DNA of 64,000 nt from Odiellus spinosus. Lineage: Eukaryota; Arthropoda; Arachnida; Opiliones; Phalangiidae. Made by a program: the position numbers and the translations under genes. Under the pieces are notes generated by a model. It ran no database searches. It saw only the letters and a list, made by a program, of their open reading frames with translations, and was not told the origin of the DNA. Of this stretch, positions 12,458 through 23,877 are shown piece by piece. Every line of letters begins with the position of its first letter. The stretch's first letter is position 1. The stretch lies in assembly GCA_963920705.1 (NCBI GenBank), contig OY987240.1, positions 8,411,676 through 8,475,675 on the forward strand, given 5' to 3'.

Positions 12458-12818
12458 GTTGCGCAGTTTCCCATTTGCGCATTTTCATTTGCGCATTTTC
12501 ATTTGCGCATTTTCATTTGCGCATTTTCATTTGCGCAGTAGCCATTTGAGCGGTTTCCCATTTGCGCAGTTTGCCATTCGAGTTGTCCACAAGAATGAGA
12601 GGCTAGTTCGAGTGATTAACTAACCTAACCTAACTTCTAATATAACAAGAGGGACAGGCTACTTCGAGTGATTAACTAACCCAACCTAACGTAACCTAAC
12701 ATAACATGAAAATGAACACTGTGCAAATGAAAAAAGCGCAAATGGAAACTGCGGAAATGGAAAACTGCGCAAATGAAAAACTGCGCAAAAGGAAACTGCT
12801 CAATTGGAACCTTACCAT
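12458..12818. repeat. Fold-back minisatellite with TTAGG core, short copy
   Basis: The left arm (about 12458-12560) is repeats of CATTTGCGCATTTT. The right arm (about 12705-12818) is the inverted theme GCGCAAATGGAAACTGC. The core between them has two GAGTGATTAACTAACCTAACC blocks. The same core and arm themes recur in expanded form at 55.3-56.9 kb. Confidence 0.7.
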
Positions 12819-12852
12819 TTTAAGAATAACGATGTGAGCAGTGGGTCTGTAT

Positions 12853-13015
12853 CGAGGGGCTAACCAGTCGCGAGATCTGTACAAAATGTCACCTGTAATC
12901 AGGTGAAGTCTTTCGAAATCTTGCGCGACGTCCCGAGAATCTCGGCGAAGTCTCAAGAATCTCGTTGAAGTCTGAAGTCAGGTGTACAAATTTTTACCTA
13001 GTGGTTAGCCCCTTG
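12853..13015. mobile_element. Small TIR element with 8-bp TSD
   Basis: A 163-bp insertion with short TIRs, C(G/A)AGGGGCTAACCA at each end, and perfect duplication gtctgtat (12845-12852 and 13016-13023). An 8-bp TSD is what hAT-type elements make, but the ends lack the usual CAGGG. Non-coding. Confidence 0.7.
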
Positions 13016-13043
13016 GTCTGTATATCTGTGTTATGTACCAAGT

Positions 13044-13360
13044 CAGAAATAGATGAACCGAAATTATCAACGAGAGCTTAGATTGGGAAATGCATTTTAT
13101 TTGGAGTGAATGGGGAGGGTAAGCACTGGGGGAATGGGCTTCCTCGGCCTCAATGAAATACCGAGGAGGATCTTGGGAAACTGATCGCCCCACGTAGCGA
13201 CGGCTGCAAACCAAGCCAGGTGGCGCATTCAACGTTTCTCGGCTAGGCGAAATTCCGCGGGGGAGGGGGCTACAACTGTCGTCTAAGAGAGGGGAAACGG
13301 AGAACTTGCCTGTGGCGTTAGAGGAATAGCTCGTTGATAATTTCGGTTCATCTATTTCTG
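13044..13360. mobile_element. Family F MITE
   Basis: A 317-bp element with TIRs of about 32 bp starting CAGAAATAGATGAACCG and perfect 7-bp TSD accaagt (13037-13043 and 13361-13367). It is the only copy in the window. Its ends follow the same CAG.. plus 7-bp rule as families A and B. Confidence 0.85.
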
Positions 13361-13367
13361 ACCAAGT

Positions 13368-13949
13368 TTTATCTTATTTCGTCTAATTTACTGAAAATAA
13401 ACAAGAGCATCTCCCTGAAAACAATTGTTCTTTAATTGTTGGACTGTGAGAAAGAATAATTGAATAAAATGGGCTTTTATACTAGATTCGTCAATTTTTT
13501 TGGGACAATTTCAAAATTCCCTGGCTTTTCCCTGATTTTTCGAATCGATTTGGCATTTCAATAACCCTTTAACTTATTCGTACCGTAGCAGACTGAAATA
13601 TGAGGCCACGTAATTTCGCGAAGTGGTAAAAAACCGAAAAATGAAAACTTTGTTGGCGCCATAAATACGGCGAGGCTTAAGAAATCGCAGCTGGGTCTCT
13701 TTTTTTTTTTAAAAAAAATGAAAAAAAAAAAAAGGTTTTTAAAAGAACTTTGAACCCGTTTTTTCCGTCCCGCGTACGAATATCAAAAGTTTCGTTACTT
13801 CCAGGGAAAAAAAATACCTCTAATTCTACATAATTATTCTAAAGACAACGAAAAAAGCACCTTTTTTGGCCAAAAATCTTGATTGAGAACGGGGCTTAAT
13901 AATAGTAACCTTTAATTGCAGAATTATTTAGATTTGATTGATCATTTCC
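13368..13949. other. Spacer with homopolymer runs
   Basis: A poly-T/poly-A hairpin lies near 13700-13735. Nothing else is supported. Confidence 0.5.
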
Positions 13950-13956
13950 GTAGCAC

Positions 13957-14292
13957 CAGAAGCCGATGAAACCCTCCCTTGAAGTCTACTACTCCAATGT
14001 TCGATATAGCGCTCCTCTCTGTATGGGTAAAATTCACAATTTTACGAGTTAGAAGGGGTCCTACTTCATCCCTCCTGTCTACGGAAAATTGGAAATTCTC
14101 TCTCTACACAAACGACGACGTTTTTGGACGAACTCCAAGGCTGCTAGAGATATTCGCTCGACGAACTCCCGCTCCGAAAACATCTACCGTTAGGAGGCGT
14201 ACGAATCGCGCCTTTTGAGAATAACCCATACAGAGAGGGGTAGACAAGACCAGGGAGTAATAGACTTCAAAGGAGGGTTTCATCGGCTTCTG
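13957..14292 (-). mobile_element. Family A MITE, copy 5
   Basis: Minus-orientation 336-bp copy. Its TSD is gtagcac on the left and gtagcat on the right (one mismatch), suggesting a slightly older insertion. Confidence 0.9.
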
Positions 14293-14299
14293 GTAGCAT

Positions 14300-15405
14300 A
14301 TAGGGTCTCGACGAGTTTTCGGGATGACGAAGATCAAAAGGCGAAAACTTTACCGTCCCATTAATTTGTAATTATATCCGATTCGGCAAATTCCTAGCGT
14401 TTTTCGTGACAAATTAAGGAAGTCAAGGAATTTATATTGATTAATGAAGACGAAATAATTCTATGATTTTGCACTTAGTTAAAGGGCCCGAGTGAAAAAA
14501 CATACGTGTTTGCGTAATAAAACAGTTGAGGGCAAATTTTTGACATTTCAACAATTTCCTCGTTTTGTTTACTAAATTAGCTGCATATCAAGGTTAGTAA
14601 AGAGACAGGTTAGGCAGATTCTGACGTCAGCCGGAAGTTACCTAGCGCGCAGCCATCTTCCAAATTCCTTTGACAATTGCTAGATGGCGGTTTATATTGT
14701 AATTACGGCGGGAATTTCAAACTAATATCCAATATGTTGTTTCCAATGAACGTTGCCAGGTGGCACTTAGTAAGTCGATTGTCATATAGCATAGGTAACG
14801 CTTTAACGGGTTCGTTCTTCAACCATAACCAAAGAATTGGAAGCTATCTTAAGCGACGTTCTACATTTTTCAAGCTTCTGGCTCTTACTGTCTCAACTGT
14901 ATGTTCACGAATTTCACGTCAACTACATATTACACGTTAAAAACTTCAATCTTCCTAGAAAACTTTAACCCTATCTTTTGTATTTTGAAACTTTACATTT
15001 ATTTTACAATTAATCATTTTTGAGGTAGCCTGCAACTTTGTCGCGAAATATTATTATTATTCAGGAAGTGTCTGAAAAGATTTCAAAATATCGCGGATCT
15101 TTAGATTTTGGCATTCAAATTAATAAAATCCCGCGACATTCACTCTTTGAATCGCGCTAATTCCCGTTTTTGATTATTTTTAGCCGCGTCCAATAGCGTG
15201 TCGCGCGGATATTTAACTTCCGGTCAAAGGTATACAGGAGAGTCTTTTTATTAGTCGGAGGTTCTCGTTTTAAAGCAACGCGCAAAATCTGCGCCTTTTC
15301 GATTTGATTTGCGCAATTCAAACAAATACAGTTTCTGAATGTTTAAGTCTTATCGTTTAATGGAGGCTGAGATTAAATTGTGCGCCCTAATTTGTTGATA
15401 AAACA
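14300..15405. other. Spacer without recognised features
   Basis: An 87-codon ORF (14677-14940) has no splice context or related copy here; no gene is supported. Confidence 0.45.
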
Positions 15406-15412
15406 GTAATAC

Positions 15413-15830
15413 CAGAGGTATATAATAACCCCCTTCGGGGGGAAGTATGAAAGCCCCAATACTACCAATGCTAAAAATCACGAACAACAAGAGCCCGCTG
15501 CTGACTATCTAGGCCACTAGCTCGCGCTGTACTTCACAATGTCGCTACTCTAGTAAATGGTCTTTGTATAAACAAGGCGGCTCGATTTGTGTTTAGAACT
15601 TCCTGTCTCGGGAGTCAGGCTGTCTGTTAAAATGGAGTCGAAGGTTGACTTCGGCTCGCGAGTTCCGGAAGCGCGCGTAGGGAAAATTTAGTGAGGTTCA
15701 AAATGGTGTAACTATTTTTTGGGAGTAAAGCGGTGTGTCGATCCGCCGCGATTTACGCCGGGCATTCGTTGTTCGTCGATTTTGCCTACCTTTCATACTT
15801 CCCCCCGAAGGGGGTTATTATATACCTCTG
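15413..15830 (+). mobile_element. Family B MITE, copy 2
   Basis: A 418-bp plus-orientation copy with TSD gtaatac (15406-15412 and 15831-15837). Both TIR hairpins are intact. It sits immediately upstream of a family H repeat. Confidence 0.93.
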
Positions 15831-15874
15831 GTAATACACATATATAAAAATTCATTCTTTCCCTCAAATATTTT

Positions 15875-16300
15875 TTACTCCACTTAATTACCCCAAAATT
15901 AAGGTTTAAAGTCAACGTTTTCACCATCATGTTCCATGTAGTCTTAAGTTTATGTTAGATGGCGCCACAGTCTCCGAATACTTTTGCTCGAATTGTCATC
16001 AATTTTTATGGGAAGTGTGGCGCCACCTCTCGGGGACTCGCTTGTATATATAATATTGGAATAAAAAGACGAGATTTGATTGGCTCCCATCCCCTTATCT
16101 CCAGAGAGGGATTCAAAATGGTGGTTGTCCCGTCGTATATTCGAAATTTAAAAGTACTACAGTTTTTTCGCAAAATAACTATTTTTGTACTAAATAACAT
16201 ATTTCATGGTCTTAGAAATCGAAAAATTAGGTTTTCGAGTATTAAACAAGATCTCCTTCCGTCTCCCTTTAAATTCGCGGGATAAATTTGAAGAGTTACC
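15875..16300 (+). repeat. Dispersed repeat family H, copy 1
   Basis: Related to 41165-41480 (same strand) and 45178-45900 (opposite strand). Landmarks are TTAGATGGCGCCACAGTC, GTGGCGCCACCT, GATTGGCTC and ATTCAAAATGG.GGT. The 108-codon ORF here is not conserved in the other copies, so it is not called as a gene. Confidence 0.65.
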
Positions 16301-16949
16301 CAAATCGAGCCCTACTGGGAAATAATTCGTCTAAGGCGAAACCCTGACTGACATAAATCAGAATCAGGCTTTGAAATATCCACTTTCACCTACCCTATCC
16401 TTCGAATAATAAAGTGGTGAAATTAAATCATCCCATCACCCCTTATCTGTCAATTCTTTAAAAAATAAATAAGAAAGGGGGGGGACTTGAATTGGTTGCA
16501 CCGCGGTACTGACCTGTTAAATCTGTAGATGTCTTCGATATTTCCGAAAAGTTCGGTGAAATCCGATTCACTGATCTTGGCGTCACGACCCGTGGTTGGA
16601 ATTCGTTTCAGATAACCCTGTAAAGATAATAAAAAAAGGAGATCTCTTTAGAATGCCATTGATCACGTTTTAAAGCTAAGTTGGAAGAAATATTTTACGG
16701 TACATTTGATTCGTGGCCAGAATCGTAGCGTAAACATACATTCTGCTGTACAATTTTAGCGCCATTTTCACAAGCCTAAGCGCAAATACTCTTTTTACTA
16801 TTCGACATATTTTTGGTATTAAGAACGTATAATAGCGCAATTGAAGCCAAGGCTTTTTTATTTTGAATGGTTACTTCCATTTTAAATACTGAAATTTAAT
16901 GACTTTATTTCAGCCAAGTATTAAGCCTCGCCACAAGTTCATGATGTTT
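16301..16949. other. Spacer without recognised features
   Basis: No supported exon, TIR pair or tandem repeat. Confidence 0.45.
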
Positions 16950-16956
16950 ATAGCAT

Positions 16957-17236
16957 CAAGGAGGATTAGACAAGGAGAAGAAATGTGGGGACGGCGCGGT
17001 TCCTACTGCGTCGGCCTAAACTCCCACTCTGGGAGAACGGGGGTAGAGACGTTTCGTGGTAAAATGTTGTCGCGTGGGTAAAACGAATCCTTTATGAGAC
17101 GCGCTAGCTAGCGACCACGTGACAACGGTTTACCTCGAGAATTTCCTATCCCCCTTTCCACCCGAGTGGGAGGTTGGCTCTTCTCTCTCTAACTCAACGC
17201 AGCCCCACATTTCCTCTCCTTGTCTAATCCTCCTTG
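16957..17236. mobile_element. Family C MITE, copy 1
   Basis: A 280-bp element with TIRs of about 36 bp beginning CAAGGAGGATTAGACAAGG and perfect 7-bp TSD atagcat (16950-16956 and 17237-17243). A second, right-truncated copy is at 40878. The interior includes the palindrome GCGCTAGCTAGCG and is non-coding despite two short ORFs. Confidence 0.87.
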
Positions 17237-17530
17237 ATAGCATACAGGAAGAAAAAACCAAATGTAAAGTTCAGTTCAGACCTTTTTTTTTTAAAAAATT
17301 GGGCCTTCTAATCTGAATTTTTATAATTAAAAATCGAATTATGGCGTGAATTCGGGAAAATTGCATTAGGAGCTGGGCAATTTTTGCGTCTCTGTGTCAC
17401 TGTGTGAAAACGAAGTTGTACAGCAAAAGTTGGGCGAGGGTTTTCAGCAAAAATCCTATAGTCTTAATGGGCCTTAAGTATAGATTATATTATCAATTTC
17501 AACTACGGATTCTAGGCACTAATCGAAGGC

Positions 17531-17868
17531 CAGAAGTAGATGAAACCCTCCTTTGAAGTCTACTACTCCAATGTTCCACATAGCGCTCCTCTCTGTATGG
17601 GTAAAATTCTAAATTTTACGAGATCGGTGGGGTCCTACTTCATACCCCCCTGTCTACGGAAAATTGGAAATTCTCTCTCTCCACAAACGACGACGTTTTT
17701 TGGACGAACTCCAAGGCTGCTAAAGATATTAGCTCGACGATCTCCCACTCCGAAAATATCTACCGTTAGGAGGCGTACGAATCGCGCTTTTTGAAACTAA
17801 CCCATACAGAGAGGGGTAGACAAGACCAGGGAGTAATAGACTTCAAAGGAGGGTTTCATCGGCTTCTG
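17531..17868 (-). mobile_element. Family A MITE, copy 6 (hybrid ends)
   Basis: Minus-orientation copy with TSD cgaaggc (17524-17530 and 17869-17875). The left terminus is the GAAGTAGATG type, the right terminus the GCCGATG type. Confidence 0.92.
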
Positions 17869-17875
17869 CGAAGGC

Positions 17876-19452
17876 TTATTATTAGATATAGTTTAAATTA
17901 GACCCAGTGTTTTTGGGTGATTATATATTTGAAATCCTTTAGTGGGTGGTCTTAATGTTATTTCCTGGCTAAAACCAAATTTGTTGAATGGGATATGGAG
18001 GTCACTGAATGTAAGCTCGCGGATAATGCTAGATCTATAATAAAAACTCCTACTCAAAGAGCGTGGGCAATTATTTTTCTTTCTTAGCTTCTCAATTTTA
18101 TTTTATCAAAGAGTTTAACTTATCCTAGCCCTTAAAATTTGTATCTCAAATATATCTTTCTTGACAGTTTTTTTCTTAATTCTTAGGCAACCTTGTTCGA
18201 GACTTCCGTTTTTTAAAATTTTTTTTTGGAGGGATATTCTATCCTAAAAAAAATCCTGACTTATCTAGTTCTGTAGTACATGACCCCAAAGGGAAATTAC
18301 GACGCTACCAATTTTTTAAAGGAAAAGCCTTACATATAAAATAATTAAATTTTATGTTAAAGTAATTAACAGTTAATAATTAATCTTAGTCCTGAAATAG
18401 ATACGCTAAGTTTAAATTTAAATAGAAGAGTTTTTATCCAGATGGAGAAATTCGAGAAAAATGAGTTGCTGATACCACAGCTAAATAATGCTTTATTTAC
18501 TGGCGCTGATATCAATGAATAATCGTACGAAAATAGCGTGTGACTGCGACCTCTTTTATTTGATGGTTTCGTAATTTCAAAAATTAATATATCCTTCAAA
18601 GCAAACTTTACGGAGGACCCCCAGATGTTGGTCGCGACTAACGCCCTCTAACGGCCCAAGCAATGCCTGGGTAAAAGTAACAAGTGGTTTTTAGTCTATA
18701 AAGATGAAACAGAACAGATTTAGATTCCAGCAATATTTTAAAATGTCCTTGAAATTATCCAGGTTTGTACGAAGCCTGTCTTAGGCTGCAACAACTTAAA
18801 TGAATTTTCCGTGGAGTATACCTTTATTATTTATTAACAAGGCAAATTTGACAATTCTTCAACTGAAGGAAATCTTTACGTAATAAAATTTGACGTTTGA
18901 CACGTGTAGAACATTTGAAAAAAAAAAAAAAAAAAAAATGGTTTAAAAAAAAACTTTCCTGTGGGCATAAACCTACATATATTTTTATGTATATTTAGAG
19001 TTTTAATGGGAATTTTTGCAAACCACGGACACGAAGCTACCACACTACTCTAGGGGGTCTCTTTTTAGATCCGTTTATATATTTTTACTATTTTTAAAGC
19101 AACGCCGCTGTTTGAGATAAAGATTATGGAATAATATTTTTTTATCAAGGGTGATTGACATCTTAAGATTTGGCCGCGCATCTAACGTACTACAACGTGC
19201 CAATCATACTTTGCTCTACTCTAAAGGCTACAATTTTCGTGTTAAAGGAAGACATGCGGAAAAACATATTTCGTCCAAATCAGCATTGAAATGAAAGCAA
19301 TGTAGGATGGTCTAAAAAGTGTACATACAAAATTACACTCCACAAAAAGTCAACGGTTTTCTCTTAAAGACGATTTAAAATTCGCGTGTTTAACTTTTCA
19401 CGCTATTCTGACGTCAGTAATTACCCCATATGATTGCCATCTAGCGTCCATC
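17876..19452. other. Gene-poor AT-rich spacer
   Basis: An A-run of about 20 lies near 18917. I see no supported gene or element. Confidence 0.5.
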
Positions 19453-20344
19453 TCTCTTGGTAATCGTCAATAATCTTCGAAGGGTAATAGCCAAAAATCT
19501 TGTGGTAATCGCCAAGAATCTTCGGTAATCCCCAATAATCTTCGGTAATTACCGGTAATCTTCAATAATTACTGGTAATATTCGGTAATTATCAGTAATC
19601 ACCCATAATCACCGATAATCCACGGTAATCACCAATAATCACCGATAATCACCGGTAATCACCGGCAATCACCGATAATCACCGGTAATCACCGGCAATC
19701 ACCGATAATCACCGATAATCACCGGTAATCACCGATAATCTTCGGTAATCACCGATAATCACCGGTAATCACCGATAATCTTCGGTAATCACCGATAATC
19801 TTCGGTAATCACCGATAATCTTATGGTAATCACCGATAATCTTATGGTAATCACCGATAATCTTATGGTAATCACCGATAATCTTATGGTAATCACCGAT
19901 AATCTTATGGTAATCACCGATAATCTTATGGTAATCACCGATAATCTTATGGTAATCACCGATAATCTTATGGTAATCACCGATAATCTTATGGTAATCA
20001 CCGATAATCTTATGGTAATCACCGATAATCTTATGGTAATCACCGATAATCTTATGGTAATCACCGATAATCTTATGGTAATCACCGATAATCTTATGGT
20101 AATCACCGATAATCTTATGGTAATCACCGATAATCTTATGGTAATCACCGATAATCTTATGGTAATCACCGATAATCTTATGGTAATCATCGATAATCTT
20201 ATGGTAATCACCGATAAATCTATGGTAATCACCGCTAATTTTATGGTAATCACCGATAATCTTATGGTAATCACCGATAATCTTATGGTAATCACCGATA
20301 AATCTATGGTAATCACCGCTAATTTTATGGTAATCAACGGTATA
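19453..20344. repeat. Minisatellite, 21-bp unit
   Basis: Positions 19453-19805 are degenerate 10-11-bp GGTAATCACC/GATAATC units; 19806-20340 resolve into a regular 21-bp unit TTATGGTAATCACCGATAATC, about 25 copies. Because 21 is divisible by three, both strands show long open frames (about 190 codons of MVITDNL or RLSVITI); these are artefacts. The array shows a gradient from degenerate to homogenised. Confidence 0.95.
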
Positions 20345-21348
20345 AAATTAAAATTGCCAAGAGACAATATATTATATTTTTATACGAAATACAAAATAAA
20401 CATTCACTGATTGGACGAGAAGTCGCTGTGGCGAAATTCAAACACATGTTCAAGATATAAAGTATGAAAAAAATTGAGAAAAAACTTAACTTAAGAAAAT
20501 TCACACGCTTCCATTAAATATATAATTATAATTAATAATTAAAATTCCATTATCAAAATAACCATAACGAACTGAAACGTAAATTAAATTGGAAGGGTTC
20601 TATAGAATTATACTAAACCTTACATCTTGGCGATGAAAAAAATGTTACGAGAAATTTGTATACATTCATATTTCAATGGATTTTGATTTTAAATTAATGC
20701 AAATATTCCAAGCGTAACCGAAAATGAAATTATAAAACTTTAAATAAAAATATAACGCGAAAAACCGCAAGGTTAATAGATTTAAATTACCGTGAAATTT
20801 ATCCGCGTTTCACTAAATTATTCGCGCGTGTAAGCGTGGCAAGAAAAAAATGTTTTAACTTGTTTTTATATATATATTATTCTTTTTATAAGTTTATTTT
20901 AGCGTGAAATAAATGCAAATCAAGTGGTTTACTAATTTTTAATCTTTTAGGACCACAGAACCGTTCACGTAGTCAGGGACGGTCTGCGGATAAAAGAAAA
21001 TTGGAAAAGGTTCGTTGACAACTCGAGTCAATTTCTATAGTATGAGGTAGAGTAAACGGGTGATTTTTGTTTGACCTTGAAGGGAGCTTTCGCGTCAAAT
21101 CAAAGTTGAAGGTTAAATCGAGCTTTTCATTTGACCCTCCACGTTATCAGGCTTCGAGTTGATTGATAACGGGCATAATGAGTGTCCATTTTGATTCAGC
21201 AAATTCTGGTGTGGATTTCCAAAGAATGCTCTTCAGAGAGGCTAATGCTAATTCTACGCCTACAACGCTCCATATTTGTTCTTAGAGGAAGAGTAGCTAG
21301 AGTTCTAAATCGGTAATTTACGTTGTAAATTACCACAGTAATTTATGA
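20345..21348. other. AT-rich spacer
   Basis: No supported gene. The sequence TAATTTACGTTGTAAATTA just before the next MITE is a short palindrome. Confidence 0.45.
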
Positions 21349-21355
21349 TCTGCCC

Positions 21356-21670
21356 CAGAAGTAGATGAAACCCTCCTTTGAAGTCCACTACTCTAATGTT
21401 CGATATAGCGCTCCTCTCTGTATGGGTAAAATTCCCAATTTTACGAGATCGGAGGGGTCCTACTTCATACCCCCCTGTCTACGGAAAATTGGAAATTCTC
21501 TCTCTCCACAAACGACGACTGCTAGAGATATTCGCTCGACGAACTCCCGCTCCTAAAATATCTACCGTTAGGAGGCGTACGAATCGCGCTTTTTGAAACT
21601 AACCCATACAGAGAGGGGTAGACAAGACCAGGGAGTAATAGACTTCAAATGAGGGTTTCATCGGCTTCTG
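21356..21670 (-). mobile_element. Family A MITE, copy 7 (internal deletion)
   Basis: A 315-bp minus-orientation copy with TSD tctgccc (21349-21355 and 21671-21677). It lacks about 23 bp of the centre (the GTTTTTTGGACGAACTCC segment). The left terminus is the GAAGTAGATG type. Confidence 0.92.
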
Positions 21671-21677
21671 TCTGCCC

Positions 21678-22426
21678 TCAAATTTAAAATTTTAAATTTA
21701 TCGCTTCAAAAGTGAAACAAAGTCTATTTCTCAATATTCGTGCTTGGCGTCGTTAATGACACGTTAATGTAATTTATGATTTGAAATATGTCCATTCTAA
21801 TAAATTTTCGCGTCATAAGTAGGGCCAACGAACGTAGAAAATGGATTAAATATCTTATTTGATCATCGATTGATCGACTTTCAAATTATCGAAACCCCTT
21901 TTTTTTTTTTGTTCAATTAATAGATCGGAATGCTTAAGTATGGATCATTTTACATTCGATCATTTCGATCAAAATCTGTACAAATTTGGTGTCTAATAGA
22001 CTTTTGATATTTTAGATTGTCTCTCATCGTAATTTTATCTCCGAAGAGGCTTAAAATAAATTCTAATCGAGAGAAAAGATCTTAAATTTCAAGAAATTCA
22101 AAACCAACATTAAGTAAACGGGATTAAAAAATCGCCCACTTCTACCGTAAAAATTTACCGCTATCTTAAATGAAAAGGGTATTTGGCTACTACTCGAGTT
22201 CAAAAACGTATACCTTAAGTCAAGGTTAAATTAATATACTGCTAAGACGATATAAAAGAGGGGCGAAATTGGATACATACAGAATTTATCTATCAAAAGA
22301 ATAGGGAATCGTTGATTTTTTACGTAACTTGTTTTTAATTTTGGTTTAAAAGAGAAGTGGCATCTTTTATTAGTGTGAATATCCCCAGAATAATACGAGT
22401 AGTAACAAAAGTCTATTATTATCTAT
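21678..22426. other. AT-rich spacer
   Basis: Nothing supported. Confidence 0.45.
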
Positions 22427-23258
22427 AAAATAGGAGAAATAATGCTAAATTATAGGAGAAATAATGCTAAAATTATAGGAGAAATAATGCTAAAATTATA
22501 GGAGAAATAATGCTAAAATTATAGGAGAAATAATGCTAAAATTATAGGAGAAATAATGCTAAAATAATAGGAGAAATAATGCTAAAATTATAGGAGAAAT
22601 AATGATAAAATTATAGGAGAAATAATGATAAAATTATAGGAGAAATAATGATAAAATTATAGGAGAAATAATGATAAAATTATAGGAGAAATAACGCTAA
22701 AATTATAGGAGAAATAACGCTAAAATTATAGGAGAAATAACGCTAAAATTATAGGAGAAATAATGCTAAAATTATAGGAGAAATAATGCTAAAATTATAG
22801 GAGAAATAATGCTACAATTATAGGAGAAATAACGCTAAAATTATAGGAGAAATAACGCTAAAATTATAGGAGAAATAACGCTAAAATTATAGGAGAAATA
22901 ACGCTAAAATTATAGGAGAAATAACGCTAAAATTATAGGAGAAATAATGCTAAAATTATAGGAGAAATAATGCTAAAATTATAGGAGAAATAATGCTAAA
23001 ATTATAGGAGAAATAATGCTAAAATTATAGGAGAAATAATGCTAAAATTATAGGAGAAATAATGCTAAAATTATAGGAGAAATAATGCTAAAATTATAGG
23101 AGAAATAATGCTAAAATTATAGGAGAAATAATGCTAAAATTATAGGAGAAATAATGCTAAAATTATAGGAGAAATAATGCTAAAATTATAGGAGAAATAA
23201 TGCTAAAATTATAGGAGAAATAATGCTTAAATTATAGGAGAAATAATGCTAAAATTTT
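22427..23258. repeat. Minisatellite, 23-bp unit
   Basis: About 36 copies of AGGAGAAATAATGCTAAAAT plus TAT. Variants occur in blocks: AATGAT near 22590-22680, AACGCT near 22690-22745 and 22830-22935, and AATGCT elsewhere, which suggests local amplification of segments. Degenerate edge units continue to about 23345 and end next to AGGTTAGGTTAG. Confidence 0.95.
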
Positions 23259-23589
23259 AGGAGATACACACCAAAATAGGAATTAAGGGAGATATACACT
23301 AACATTATAGGAAATTATAGGAGAAATACACCGAAATTGTGGGAAAATATAAGTAAGGTTAGGTTAGTTTAATTTTTATAGTAGTGTGCGAATGCTCGAA
23401 ATGTTTTGATCGCTCGATCAAACTTTTACTTTTTTTTTATGTGGCGCAAGATTTAGCATATCTAATGACAAGTAAAACGTGACATCCAGGGAAAAATTAT
23501 TTCTAACTTTATTCCCTTGAATAACGTTTCGCGTTTTTCATAAAAAACATTTTATAAACCTCGTTAATTAATAACCGAATGGTTTCTGT

Positions 23590-23877
23590 CTGATTATTAA
23601 AATAATAAGAGTTAATCGAAATTATCTCTAATCTCGGTCGTACAGTTTCCTTTTTATAGGTTCGGCTAATTAACTAATTGTAGCGTTAATAAGGAGTAAA
23701 TGTACATCGCCAACAAAACGTTTCCTTCCCTTCAAAAATATTAATTATTAATTTTGATTATCTGATCGTTTCAACTTCCGGTTCTTGGGTATATTTTAAA
23801 ACTAAAACAGCCAAGAAAATTATTTAATCTTTGGTAAGGTTTCGATCAAGTCGAACGCCTAGCTCGAAGAAGACATC
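23590..23877 (+). promoter_or_regulatory. Conserved 5' flank of peptide-precursor gene 1
   Basis: This flank is shared with those of the other three paralogues (about 27405-27630, 31000-31263, 36215-36454). Shared blocks include TTAATCGAAAT, GGCTAATTAACTAA and, next to the start codon, AACTCGAAGAAGACATCATG. An AT-rich GTATATTTTAAAA near 23789 could act as a TATA element. Promoter function is inferred from conservation and position only. Confidence 0.5.

Noticed and set aside
14677-14940. 87-codon ORF and similar single ORFs (16899, 41593, 59150)
   Set aside because: No splice context, paralogous copies or recognisable domains; lengths are within chance expectation.
19789-20410. Overlapping ORFs of 192 and 195 codons (MVITDNL / RLSVITI repeats)
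   Set aside because: 21-bp minisatellite, a multiple of three, stop-free on both strands; periodic artefact.
22427-23258. CRISPR-like regular repeats
   Set aside because: Units are contiguous with no unique spacers, in a eukaryotic context; a plain minisatellite.
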